This document shows positions 1-5,346 of a stretch of DNA of 5,346 bases, piece by piece. The translations under genes and the position numbers were made by a program. Within the stretch, counting starts at the first letter, position 1; each line of letters starts with the position of its first letter. Below the pieces are notes generated by a model. It worked only from the letters and a program-made list of their open reading frames with translations, ran no database searches and had not been told where the DNA came from. Source of the DNA: Helicobacteraceae bacterium (GTDB lineage: Bacteria; Campylobacterota; Campylobacteria; Campylobacterales; Sulfurimonadaceae); contig JALUJE010000027.1 of the NCBI GenBank assembly GCA_027057185.1, positions 1-5,346 on the forward strand. Direction: 5' to 3'.

Positions 1-423
1 ATACTCTTGTACCCAGCCAAATGTGCTGTAACTTCCGGCACTGAGTTTCATTGACATACCGACACGAAATCCGTACACATCATAGTCACGGTAGGGTGAC
101 GCAACAAAACTGTGGCGGTAAAATGCTCCGGCATACGGTCGGTAGACGGGGTGCAGGGGTGCATGATATGTCAGTGGAATACTAAGTTCATGAAGGGTGG
201 GTGTTCCGCCAAACCATCCACGGTATTCCAGTCCCATGGAGAGATTATTAACAATTAAATAGTTGGCTTTTACTCCGACAATGGTGTAGGTAGAGTTATA
301 GCCGCTACCGTTACTAATAGTGATGCCAATATGTTTTTGTCCTTGAGAGAATACATCGGCATATAGTGGTGAGAGAGTCAAAAAAAGGGTTAAGCAGGGC
401 AAGCCTATAGGTTTACATCTCAT
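1..423 (-). CDS. Outer-membrane beta-barrel protein, 3' end outside window (partial)
   Basis: The frame opens at an ATG at 423-421 and stays open for 141 codons to base 1, so the C-terminus lies outside the window. The first 22 residues form a clear Sec signal peptide: a short basic start, a Leu-rich core and a PLYA|DV cleavage site. The mature part has alternating polar and aromatic strands with turns (GITISNGSGYNSTYTIVG, GLEYRGWFGG, PYAGAFYRHSF, YGFRVGMSMK), as in small 8-to-10-stranded outer-membrane barrels. It resembles a family of uncharacterised proteobacterial barrels with a 'GAFYRH' strand; I know no assigned function or name for it. A strong Shine-Dalgarno AAGGAG lies 6 nt before the ATG, inside the last codons of the response regulator gene, and only 3 nt separate the two genes, so it is the last visible gene of the operon. 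Being an enzyme barrel (PagL-like) cannot be excluded, but no catalytic motif is visible. Confidence 0.82.
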   Translation of the reverse strand, partial: MRCKPIGLPCLTLFLTLSPLYADVFSQGQKHIGITISNGSGYNSTYTIVGVKANYLIVNNLSMGLEYRGWFGGTPTLHELSIPLTYHAPLHPVYRPYAGAFYRHSFVASPYRDYDVYGFRVGMSMKLSAGSYSTFGWVQEY

Positions 424-426
424 GGA

Positions 427-1098
427 CTACTCCTTGGGAAATGTGATTTTGTAACCAACGTTTCGAACGGTAGTTATAATCTCTTTCAGCGCCAATTTTT
501 TGCGAATATTTTTTACATGTACTTCGACAACATTGCTGGTAATCGTGGTGTCATAGTCGGTATGGATAGTGTTTAATAGCTCATATTTGGTAAAGATCTT
601 GTTGGGATTGGATGCGAGAAGCTCTAAAATGATGTATTCTGTTGATGTTAGAGCAATGGGTGTATTGTTGCAAGTAACCTCCCTGCTGTTTTTAGAGATG
701 ACAATATCTCCTAGCGTAATGGTAGTGTTTTTGTTGCTGTCGGTACGTCGAAGCAGAGATTTGACGCGTGCAAGGAGTTCGGCTTGAGAATAGGGTTTGC
801 AAAGATAGTCATCCGCACCACTGTTGAGTGCCTTGACCCGGTGGGATACATCGGCGTTGGCAGAGAGCATCAGGACAGAGGAGTCAATGCGTAGTCCTCG
901 GGTCTCTTTGAGCAGTTCATAACCGTCACCATCGGGAAGATTCCAGTCTAGGATAATGAGATGGTAACGCGTCGTATTGATATAACTCAGCGCAATACGG
1001 TAACTCAGGGCGATTTTGACGCGATAACCTTCCTGTTTGAGTAGTTTGCATATGAGGTCGGCATTGGCTTGATCGTCTTCAACAACTAAAATATCCAT
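427..1098 (-). CDS. OmpR/PhoB-family DNA-binding response regulator
   Basis: This is a 223-residue two-component response regulator of normal length for the OmpR family. The receiver domain (about residues 1-118) has the acidic pair E7-D8-D9, the phospho-acceptor D51 in ILDWNLPDGDG, the switch residue S79 (in the T/S position) and K101 in CKPY. A short linker follows, then a winged-helix DNA-binding domain (about 126-220) with the familiar LTSTEYIILELLASNPNKIF and VVEVHVKNIRKKL stretches and a terminal TVRNVGYKI hairpin. It starts 13 nt after the kinase stop codon. The sequence ahead of the ATG has no recognisable Shine-Dalgarno, so its translation may depend on ribosomes finishing the kinase gene. 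It is the natural cognate partner of the kinase and the only DNA-binding regulator in the window, so it is the best candidate to bind the direct repeat in front of the operon (inference). Family assignment is firm; the regulon is unknown. Confidence 0.96.
   Translation of the reverse strand: MDILVVEDDQANADLICKLLKQEGYRVKIALSYRIALSYINTTRYHLIILDWNLPDGDGYELLKETRGLRIDSSVLMLSANADVSHRVKALNSGADDYLCKPYSQAELLARVKSLLRRTDSNKNTTITLGDIVISKNSREVTCNNTPIALTSTEYIILELLASNPNKIFTKYELLNTIHTDYDTTITSNVVEVHVKNIRKKLALKEIITTVRNVGYKITFPKE
430..435 (-). promoter_or_regulatory. Shine-Dalgarno AAGGAG for the terminal beta-barrel gene
   Basis: AAGGAG, read on the minus strand, sits 6 nt before the ATG at 423. It forms the Lys-Glu codons that end the upstream response regulator. 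This near-perfect site fixes the start of the beta-barrel gene and suggests it is translated well in its own right, unlike most other genes of the operon. Confidence 0.8.
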
Positions 1099-1111
1099 AG
1101 TGCAGATGGTA

Positions 1112-3142
1112 TCATAATTTTATAAATAGTGTTGCACGACACCCCTTGTCGATTCCGTCACTGTGAAGTGAAATATCGCCACCAAGTAGCCGTGCCATCT
1201 GTTTACTCAAAGAGAGTCCCAGCCCCGTACCGCGTTGCCGCTTTTGCATGACATTGGCTACTTGAGTAAAGTCATGAAAGAGCCCCGTGATATCTTTAGG
1301 CTCAATACCGATACCGCTATCGGTAATGGTGAGGGTCAGGATGTTCTCTTTGAGTGTCATAGAGAGCCCGATCTCTCCTTCATCGGTAAATTTAATGGCA
1401 TTGGCAAGTAAGTTTAGAACAATCTGTTTGAACAGTTTGGGGTCGGTGTGACAGTATCGATTATGCGGAATTTCTGTATGAAATGTTAGTGAAAGTTCCT
1501 TGTCATCGGCTAAGGGTCGTAGCATAGCACAAGTGGTTTCAATTAGCTTAACTATGGCAACGGATTCTTTGTGCACCATCATTTTCCCGGCTTCAATTTT
1601 GGCAATATCCAAGATCTCGTTGATCATGCCCAAAAGATATTGGGCCGAGGACTCGATGTGGGCAACGCTGTCTTGTTGATCATCACTAAGATTCTCATAG
1701 GTAATGAGATACTGCGCAAAACCGATGATGGCATTGAGTGGAGTGCGTAGCTCATGCGACATATTGGAGATAAAAGCCGATTTTGCACGTGAAGCACAGA
1801 GGGTATGGTTAATGAGGCGAATACGGTCAAGTTGTAGCATAATCATTGTGGCAATAGAACGGTAAAAATTTCGTTCATTCGTATCATCAAAGGTTTCCAG
1901 ATCCAAGGAAATTGTACCATAATAGAGTTTTTGGTTGTGTTCAAAGTCATTGACATACAGATCTATGCCGGTGTGGCATACCCCGGTATGATCGTGAAAA
2001 GTAATTGCTGTTTGTTGTGTCAGCTCTTTTAAGTAGGTGACAGATACCAAAATACAATCTGCTTCGTTTTTGGTCTGAATAATGGTATTAAATACTTCGA
2101 TAAGTTGAATAAAGCGTTGCAACCGTATCTGGTTTTCACGTTCTAGGTCTTCTAACGCATCACGGGTGGTCTGTATCATGTTATTAAATGAGTTGCTCAG
2201 ATGTGCTGTTTCGTCACGGGTAGAGAGGCTGAGTGTTGTAGAATAGTCTTTGGTGCGAATAATATGGTCGGTAATTTGGGTAAGCTGTACAATGGGTTTG
2301 ACCATATGTTTGGAGTAACGAACGGCAATAAAAATAATGGCGGCAAAAATAAGGGGTGAGAGGTAGAGCATAAAACGGATGAAGTCATATAGAAATGCCA
2401 AGGCGATATGTTTGTCAACACCATAGACAAAGTACCATCCTTTTAAGATAGTATCGAGTTTTTTGTAAACAATTAGATGCTCTTGGGCAATAAGGCTTTC
2501 TTGATTTTTTTTAAGTGTTATGTGAAAAAGACGTCGGTCGCCGATGCTAATGTGCGTGTAAGGATTGATGATATAGGCATGTCGATCCTGTTGATGGGTG
2601 AGGTAGGTGCCAAGATTGTTAAGATCATATTGAAGCACCAGCATTCCCAGTGCTTTCTCTCTATCAAAACTGGCACTGATGGGCGCATAGATGTAGAGCA
2701 TCCGGTCAATAATGATATGGTGTTTTGATGCGGTAGTGTTCACAGGTAATGTAAATGGGCGTGTCAACATCGTCTTATTGGATGCGGCAATAATCACCTG
2801 GTTCGTATCGACTGCCAGCAGAGTTAATGTGATGTTGTAGTCATGATATTTTTGTGTGAGAAGGCGTGAAATACGTTTGTCAATGTCTTCGGCAATAAGA
2901 TCGTCCATGATATCAAGTTTGCTTAAGAAAAGCACCTCTTTCTCCAGTAAGTGCAGGTGTGTTTGCATCGCGTGAATCATCATATCAACCTGATGATATT
3001 GATCGGTAACGGTTTTATCGAGAATTTTGGTCTCACTTAGAAAGAGGGTATAGGTTAAAAAAAGCAGATAGGGAAAAAACCCGATTATCATAAAGGCAAC
3101 CAGTAGTTTGTTACGAAGTGAACGGTGAAAAAAATCAAACAT
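1112..3142 (-). CDS. Membrane sensor histidine kinase (periplasmic sensor, HAMP, GAF-like, HisKA, HATPase_c)
   Basis: A 676-residue inner-membrane kinase. A first membrane helix (about 14-35) is followed by a periplasmic domain of some 215 residues that resembles a double Cache sensor, especially its end around KGWYFVYGVD. A second helix (about 257-276) and a HAMP domain (about 277-330) lead into a short coiled coil (330-345). Residues 345-440 look like a degenerate GAF domain. HisKA carries the phospho-acceptor H463 in MSHELRTPLN. The ATPase domain has the N box with N581 in NAIKFT, the G1 box D608-S-G-I-G and the G2 box G638-T-G-L-G, so all catalytic parts are present. No receiver or HPt domain is fused to it. 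Its ATG overlaps the end of the free receiver gene by 8 nt (ATGTTTGA), with only a weak AGG 8 nt upstream, pointing to translational coupling. The ligand is unknown; context suggests the solute bound by the small PstS-like protein. Confidence 0.96.
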   Translation of the reverse strand: MFDFFHRSLRNKLLVAFMIIGFFPYLLFLTYTLFLSETKILDKTVTDQYHQVDMMIHAMQTHLHLLEKEVLFLSKLDIMDDLIAEDIDKRISRLLTQKYHDYNITLTLLAVDTNQVIIAASNKTMLTRPFTLPVNTTASKHHIIIDRMLYIYAPISASFDREKALGMLVLQYDLNNLGTYLTHQQDRHAYIINPYTHISIGDRRLFHITLKKNQESLIAQEHLIVYKKLDTILKGWYFVYGVDKHIALAFLYDFIRFMLYLSPLIFAAIIFIAVRYSKHMVKPIVQLTQITDHIIRTKDYSTTLSLSTRDETAHLSNSFNNMIQTTRDALEDLERENQIRLQRFIQLIEVFNTIIQTKNEADCILVSVTYLKELTQQTAITFHDHTGVCHTGIDLYVNDFEHNQKLYYGTISLDLETFDDTNERNFYRSIATMIMLQLDRIRLINHTLCASRAKSAFISNMSHELRTPLNAIIGFAQYLITYENLSDDQQDSVAHIESSAQYLLGMINEILDIAKIEAGKMMVHKESVAIVKLIETTCAMLRPLADDKELSLTFHTEIPHNRYCHTDPKLFKQIVLNLLANAIKFTDEGEIGLSMTLKENILTLTITDSGIGIEPKDITGLFHDFTQVANVMQKRQRGTGLGLSLSKQMARLLGGDISLHSDGIDKGCRATLFIKL

Positions 3143-3518
3143 GAGAGGAACCTACTTCTAGTGTATTAGCAATACTCAGACGAAAGGCTTCAATATTATA
3201 GGGTTTGGTAATGTAGGCATCTGCACCAAGTGCCAGACCCCTGCTGAGGGCATCCGTATCAGAAAGTGCAGAAACGATAATTACGGGAATATGGGACAAA
3301 GCGGGATCAGATTTAATCTGTTGAATGGTTTCAAAGCCATCTAAAATCGGCATCATCAGATCCATTAAGATCAGATCAACGCAGCTGTTGTGTGAGAGCT
3401 GATCGAGTGCCTTCTGCCCGTTAGTTGCTTCAATGACGTTAAAGCCTTCTTTGTTTAAAATTTTAGAGGCAACTTTTCGATTCATGAGGTCATCATCACA
3501 TAAGAGTACATGTCGCAT
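3135..3518 (-). CDS. Single-domain (CheY-like) receiver protein
   Basis: A 127-residue protein made only of a receiver domain. Visible are the acidic pair D8-D9 in LLCDDD, the phospho-acceptor D53 in LILMDLMMP, the switch residue S83 in IIVSAL and K105 in ITKPY, so it should be phosphorylatable. The motif DDDLMNRKVASKIL is typical of receivers fused to hybrid histidine kinases rather than of chemotaxis CheY, so it may be the detached receiver of a once-hybrid kinase (inference). I choose the ATG at 3518: it has GGAGAG at the right distance and overlaps the previous stop by one base (TGATG). A TTG four codons earlier is part of that ribosome binding site and is not a credible start. With no output domain it could be a second phosphoryl target, a phosphate sink, or act by protein contact. 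No HPt protein that would complete a relay is seen here. Confidence 0.94.
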   Translation of the reverse strand: MRHVLLCDDDLMNRKVASKILNKEGFNVIEATNGQKALDQLSHNSCVDLILMDLMMPILDGFETIQQIKSDPALSHIPVIIVSALSDTDALSRGLALGADAYITKPYNIEAFRLSIANTLEVGSSHV

Positions 3519-3931
3519 CAGTCTCTCCAACGATATACGACGTGTAGGTCGTCATCAATGTTGCTAGCGTCAATGTAGGCAACGGCACCCGCAACGTTTT
3601 TAACAAAGCTCAGCACACTCTTTTGAGATTTCATGCTAATAGGAGGACGATACCCCAGATAATGCTGACGACTCCAGTAGGATTTTAGCCGTTGAAAACT
3701 CATATGTAAAATATGTTTCTCAAAATTCTGACGTAGTGGATCTTTGGCATTGAGGTTAACCGGTACTATCGTCGTATTGTCAATGCGAGAGAGCTTCTTG
3801 AGATAAATGGCACGAATCTGTTCAAGGTTAAGTGGCGGGGTTTTCTTGTGGGCAATAATGGCATACTCTTGCGCCGCACTCTGCACGAAGACTAGCACAA
3901 GTAGTGAAAAACAGGCGAGGATATAACGCAT
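3518..3931 (-). CDS. Small secreted PstS-like (PBP-like) protein
   Basis: A 137-residue protein with a signal peptide (1-20, hydrophobic core LACFSLLVLVFV, cleavage after QSAA) and a mature part of about 117 residues. The mature sequence resembles one lobe of PstS-type phosphate-binding proteins: an 'I..LNLEQIRAIYLKKL' segment, a middle VPVNLNAKDPLRQNFEKHIL stretch, a Trp-containing helix (SYWSRQ), and a C-terminal VLSFVKNVAGAVAYID, which matches the 'V...pGAIGYv' end of the family. Full PstS proteins are two-lobed and over 300 residues, so this is a half-size form, complete in itself and not a truncation: it has its own start, stop and tight junctions. The ATG overlaps the porin stop by one base (TAATG) with little Shine-Dalgarno, so coupling is likely. 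No ABC permease or ATPase is nearby, which favours a role as a periplasmic ligand sensor for the neighbouring kinase (inference). Phosphate as ligand is a guess from the family. Confidence 0.85.
   Translation of the reverse strand: MRYILACFSLLVLVFVQSAAQEYAIIAHKKTPPLNLEQIRAIYLKKLSRIDNTTIVPVNLNAKDPLRQNFEKHILHMSFQRLKSYWSRQHYLGYRPPISMKSQKSVLSFVKNVAGAVAYIDASNIDDDLHVVYRWRD
3523..3528 (-). promoter_or_regulatory. Shine-Dalgarno GGAGAG deciding the receiver gene start
   Basis: GGAGAG on the minus strand lies 4 nt before the ATG at 3518 (the GGAG core is 6 nt away). It lies within the last codons of the PstS-like gene and argues for the ATG over the TTG at 3530, which would place the start inside the ribosome binding site. 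Confidence 0.7.
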
Positions 3932-4938
3932 TAGAAGAGCACCGAAAGAGAAAATAACAGCTGGTTTTCACGGTAACGGGTGTGCCACTGGTATTCTGAC
4001 TTTAGTGCTACGGGATAGAGTGGTCGGTAAGTATAACCCAGAATTACAAAACGATCACTTTCATCGACATAACGATTATCGTAACCTTCAAGACGGGCAA
4101 CACCGACATGACGTTCCGTAAAATAGTAGGCCGCCTGAACATAGCCGGCATAGGCGGTGGTTGTCGTTTTTTTAGAACGTTGTGAACCAAGTTCGGTTTG
4201 AATTGTATAGGTATCGGTCTCATATTTTGCAGCAACAAGGGCATAGTAAAGGTCACGTTTGTTCTGACGTTCACTGTTACGAAAATAGCCACCACTCATT
4301 TTACATGTAAAATCTTCGTTTTCATAGGTCACACCGACACCAAAATGCCGATTGATGGCATAATTGTTATAGCCGTTATCAATGGCTTTTCCCCGCTGTG
4401 CAATAAGGTCAATACTCCATGATGTCGTATGAAACGAGGTATAGGTGAGATTGGCACCGGAGGTGAACATGGGGTATAAAATATAAGAAGCGACCGGATT
4501 GGAGGTCGTCTCCCTCAGAACGTTAATATGCATAAGGTTCCAAAACCCGATGGGAGAGTTGTATTTCCCTATACGTAGACGGTAATGTTCATTGATATTG
4601 TAATCGAGATGGAGTCGTTCGACGTAGAGGTGGGTGTCACGATCTACGGTCGTACTGCTACGGTTTTGGGTATTGACATAGAACTCTTTATACTCCAGCT
4701 CAAGCATGTATGAGAGGGTGTTGTTACCGCCGTAGCTTAGTAGGGCGATATCATCTATGCGATAGCGTTGTTCATCATCTCTGTTGCGGTAATCCATAGA
4801 GAAGTAGCCACCAATATACAGAGGCAACTCTCCCACTTGAAACCCTTCTCCTAGGGTATAATTCGATTCAGAATATAGAGAAGAACATGCTAAAAAAGAC
4901 AGTAGTACGGCACGACGTACTCGGGTTGTGATGGGCAC
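3931..4938 (-). CDS. Outer-membrane porin-like beta-barrel protein
   Basis: With the GTG start at 4938 this is a 335-residue exported protein. Residues 1-23 or so form a signal peptide (basic RVRR, then AVLLSFLAC, cleavage near LYS|ES). The rest is a run of amphipathic strands rich in Tyr and Arg, typical of a 16-to-18-strand porin, and it ends in LLFSLSVLF, whose terminal Phe is the usual outer-membrane assembly signal. The segment RIGKYNSPIGFWN (about 122-134) resembles the 'R.GK...P.G' strand seen in OprO/OprP-type porins, and FTSGANLTY (158-166) fits the same fold. It is the first gene of the operon, right behind the tandem TATAAT boxes. Start choice: GGAG lies 6 nt before the GTG at 4938 but touches the ATG at 4944, and the TTG at 4950 includes that GGAG, so the GTG is preferred; the ATG is the main alternative. 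Likely role: uptake of a small, perhaps anionic, solute; the substrate is not shown by the sequence. Confidence 0.87.
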   Translation of the reverse strand: MPITTRVRRAVLLSFLACSSLYSESNYTLGEGFQVGELPLYIGGYFSMDYRNRDDEQRYRIDDIALLSYGGNNTLSYMLELEYKEFYVNTQNRSSTTVDRDTHLYVERLHLDYNINEHYRLRIGKYNSPIGFWNLMHINVLRETTSNPVASYILYPMFTSGANLTYTSFHTTSWSIDLIAQRGKAIDNGYNNYAINRHFGVGVTYENEDFTCKMSGGYFRNSERQNKRDLYYALVAAKYETDTYTIQTELGSQRSKKTTTTAYAGYVQAAYYFTERHVGVARLEGYDNRYVDESDRFVILGYTYRPLYPVALKSEYQWHTRYRENQLLFSLSVLF

Positions 4939-4944
4939 CTTCAT

Positions 4945-4948
4945 CTCC
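4945..4948 (-). promoter_or_regulatory. Shine-Dalgarno GGAG of the porin gene
   Basis: GGAG on the minus strand is followed by 6 nt and then GTG at 4938. It directly abuts ATG 4944, a spacing too short for that start, so it is the main reason for preferring the GTG. Confidence 0.55.
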
Positions 4949-4957
4949 AAAATGAGT

Positions 4958-4976
4958 ATTATACGGCTCTATTATA
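4958..4976 (-). promoter_or_regulatory. Tandem -10 boxes of the operon promoter
   Basis: Two perfect TATAAT hexamers on the minus strand (4976-4971 and 4963-4958) lie 13 bp apart, ahead of the porin gene. Initiation from the first would begin near 4964 and give a leader of about 26 nt; from the second, near 4951, with a leader of about 13 nt. Neither has a good TTGACA at 16-18 bp, in keeping with an activator-dependent promoter or with the weak -35 elements usual in Campylobacterota. The first box fits the upstream direct repeat best. Confidence 0.6.
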
Positions 4977-4986
4977 CACTCCCATT

Positions 4987-5003
4987 ATGAAGTTGTGATG
5001 AAG
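4987..5003 (-). promoter_or_regulatory. Direct repeat CTTCAT-N5-CTTCAT, likely PhoB/OmpR-type operator
   Basis: On the minus strand CTTCAT occurs at 5003-4998 and again at 4992-4987, an exact 11-bp period. The second copy ends 10 bp before the first TATAAT. PhoB-type boxes are 7-bp direct repeats (consensus CTGTCAT) spaced at 11 bp, placed about 10 bp upstream of the -10 and replacing the -35. The shared TCAT core, the period and the distance all agree. The OmpR-type regulator encoded in the operon is the obvious candidate to bind here (inference), with a genome-encoded PhoB-like regulator as the alternative. Confidence 0.45.
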
Positions 5004-5021
5004 AAAGTACCCCTAAAAGTG

Positions 5022-5346
5022 CTAGCCTACAGTAATATCCTTGGCTTTTTTCTTGAAATATTCCCGTTCTGCTCGGCATAGTGGGCAGGCTTTAGGTGCT
5101 TTTTTACCGCGATGGACATGACCGCATACTTCGCACACATACTCTTCCATATCATCACTCTCAAAGAATCCCTCTGCCTCCAGTGCTTTTTTTAATGCCA
5201 GATATTCTGCTTCATGTTCTACCTCAACCTTGCCGATGGCGGTAAACAGGCGGGAAATATCTTTAAATGACTCCTCTTTGGCAATTTGTGCAAAATTTGG
5301 ATACATCTCTTCGTGCTCATAGCGTTCACCGTCTGCGGCATAGATA
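5022..5346 (-). CDS. Rubrerythrin, C-terminal half (5' end outside window)
   Basis: The frame is open to the right edge, so the start lies outside the window; 107 residues are visible, roughly half of a typical rubrerythrin of about 190-215. The visible part begins with the third helix of the ferritin-like diiron domain, with iron-ligand glutamates in GERYEHEEMYP (E7 and E10 of the fragment), then the last helix with the ExxH motif EVEH (E41, H44). A rubredoxin-like domain follows with C71xxC74 and C87xxC90 in CEVCGHVHRG and KACPLC. Rubrerythrins are cytoplasmic peroxidases that reduce hydrogen peroxide using electrons from NAD(P)H via the rubredoxin centre, and protect anaerobes and microaerophiles. 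The Met at 5306 is internal and is not the start: conserved iron-ligand residues lie upstream of it in the same frame. The porin operon begins about 80 bp downstream under its own promoter, so a functional link is not implied. Confidence 0.95.
   Translation of the reverse strand, partial: IYAADGERYEHEEMYPNFAQIAKEESFKDISRLFTAIGKVEVEHEAEYLALKKALEAEGFFESDDMEEYVCEVCGHVHRGKKAPKACPLCRAEREYFKKKAKDITVG

Noticed and set aside
569..787. Plus-strand open frame of 72 codons
   Set aside because: It is antisense to the receiver and wing-helix coding region of the OmpR-type regulator, has no domain signature, and lacks a credible ribosome binding site.
2477..2728. Open frames on both strands inside the periplasmic-domain part of the kinase gene
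   Set aside because: They are shadows of a long, well-supported frame, with composition unlike a real protein.
3519..3530. TTG start at 3530 for the receiver gene
   Set aside because: TTGGAGAG is the ribosome binding site of the ATG at 3518; receivers normally begin a few residues before the acidic pair, as the ATG gives.
4044..4422. Overlapping plus- and minus-strand open frames inside the porin gene
   Set aside because: The porin frame is supported by a signal peptide, barrel pattern and terminal Phe; the alternatives show no motif.
4882..4890. Possible lipobox (FLAC) in the porin signal peptide
   Set aside because: The -3 residue is Phe and the -2 is Leu, a poor lipobox, and a barrel ending in Phe with SPase I-type sites nearby fits an ordinary porin better than a lipoprotein.
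5004..5021. Intrinsic terminator after the rubrerythrin gene
   Set aside because: The sequence just past the stop has a short T run but no stem I can pair; repeats there are direct, not inverted.

Overview
The window looks like chromosomal DNA of a Gram-negative bacterium, most likely a member of the Campylobacterota (Sulfurimonas/Sulfurovum-like). The clues are the style of the rubrerythrin, of the OmpR-type regulator (ILDWNLPDGDG) and of the histidine kinase, plus moderate-to-low G+C. This assignment is by impression of the protein sequences, not by search. Every supported gene lies on the minus strand, so transcription runs from high to low coordinates. Both window edges cut a gene.

Right edge (about 5346 down to 5022): the C-terminal half of a rubrerythrin, with the end of the diiron domain and a complete rubredoxin-like Cys4 domain. 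A short intergenic gap (about 4939-5021) follows. It holds two perfect TATAAT boxes and, upstream of them, a direct repeat of CTTCAT with an 11-bp period. That layout matches a binding site for a PhoB/OmpR-type response regulator.

4938 down to 1: a tight run of six genes that reads as one operon. In order: a 335-residue outer-membrane porin-like beta-barrel; a small secreted protein resembling half of a PstS-type phosphate-binding protein; a free-standing CheY-like receiver; a 676-residue membrane histidine kinase (periplasmic sensor, HAMP, GAF-like segment, HisKA, HATPase_c); an OmpR-family response regulator with a winged-helix output; and a second outer-membrane beta-barrel protein that runs off the left edge. 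The first three junctions overlap by 1, 1 and 8 nt, the next gap is 13 nt and the last is 3 nt, so the genes are probably co-transcribed and in part translationally coupled.

Working model (inference): the porin admits a small ligand, perhaps an oxyanion; the mini binding protein or the kinase's own periplasmic domain detects it; the kinase passes phosphate to the OmpR-type regulator, with the free receiver as a second target or a phosphate sink; and the regulator controls the operon through the direct repeat. No ABC permease or ATPase gene accompanies the binding protein, which favours sensing over transport. The gene set as a unit is the most interesting content of the window. I see no RNA genes, insertion sequences, CRISPR arrays, or convincing intrinsic terminators.
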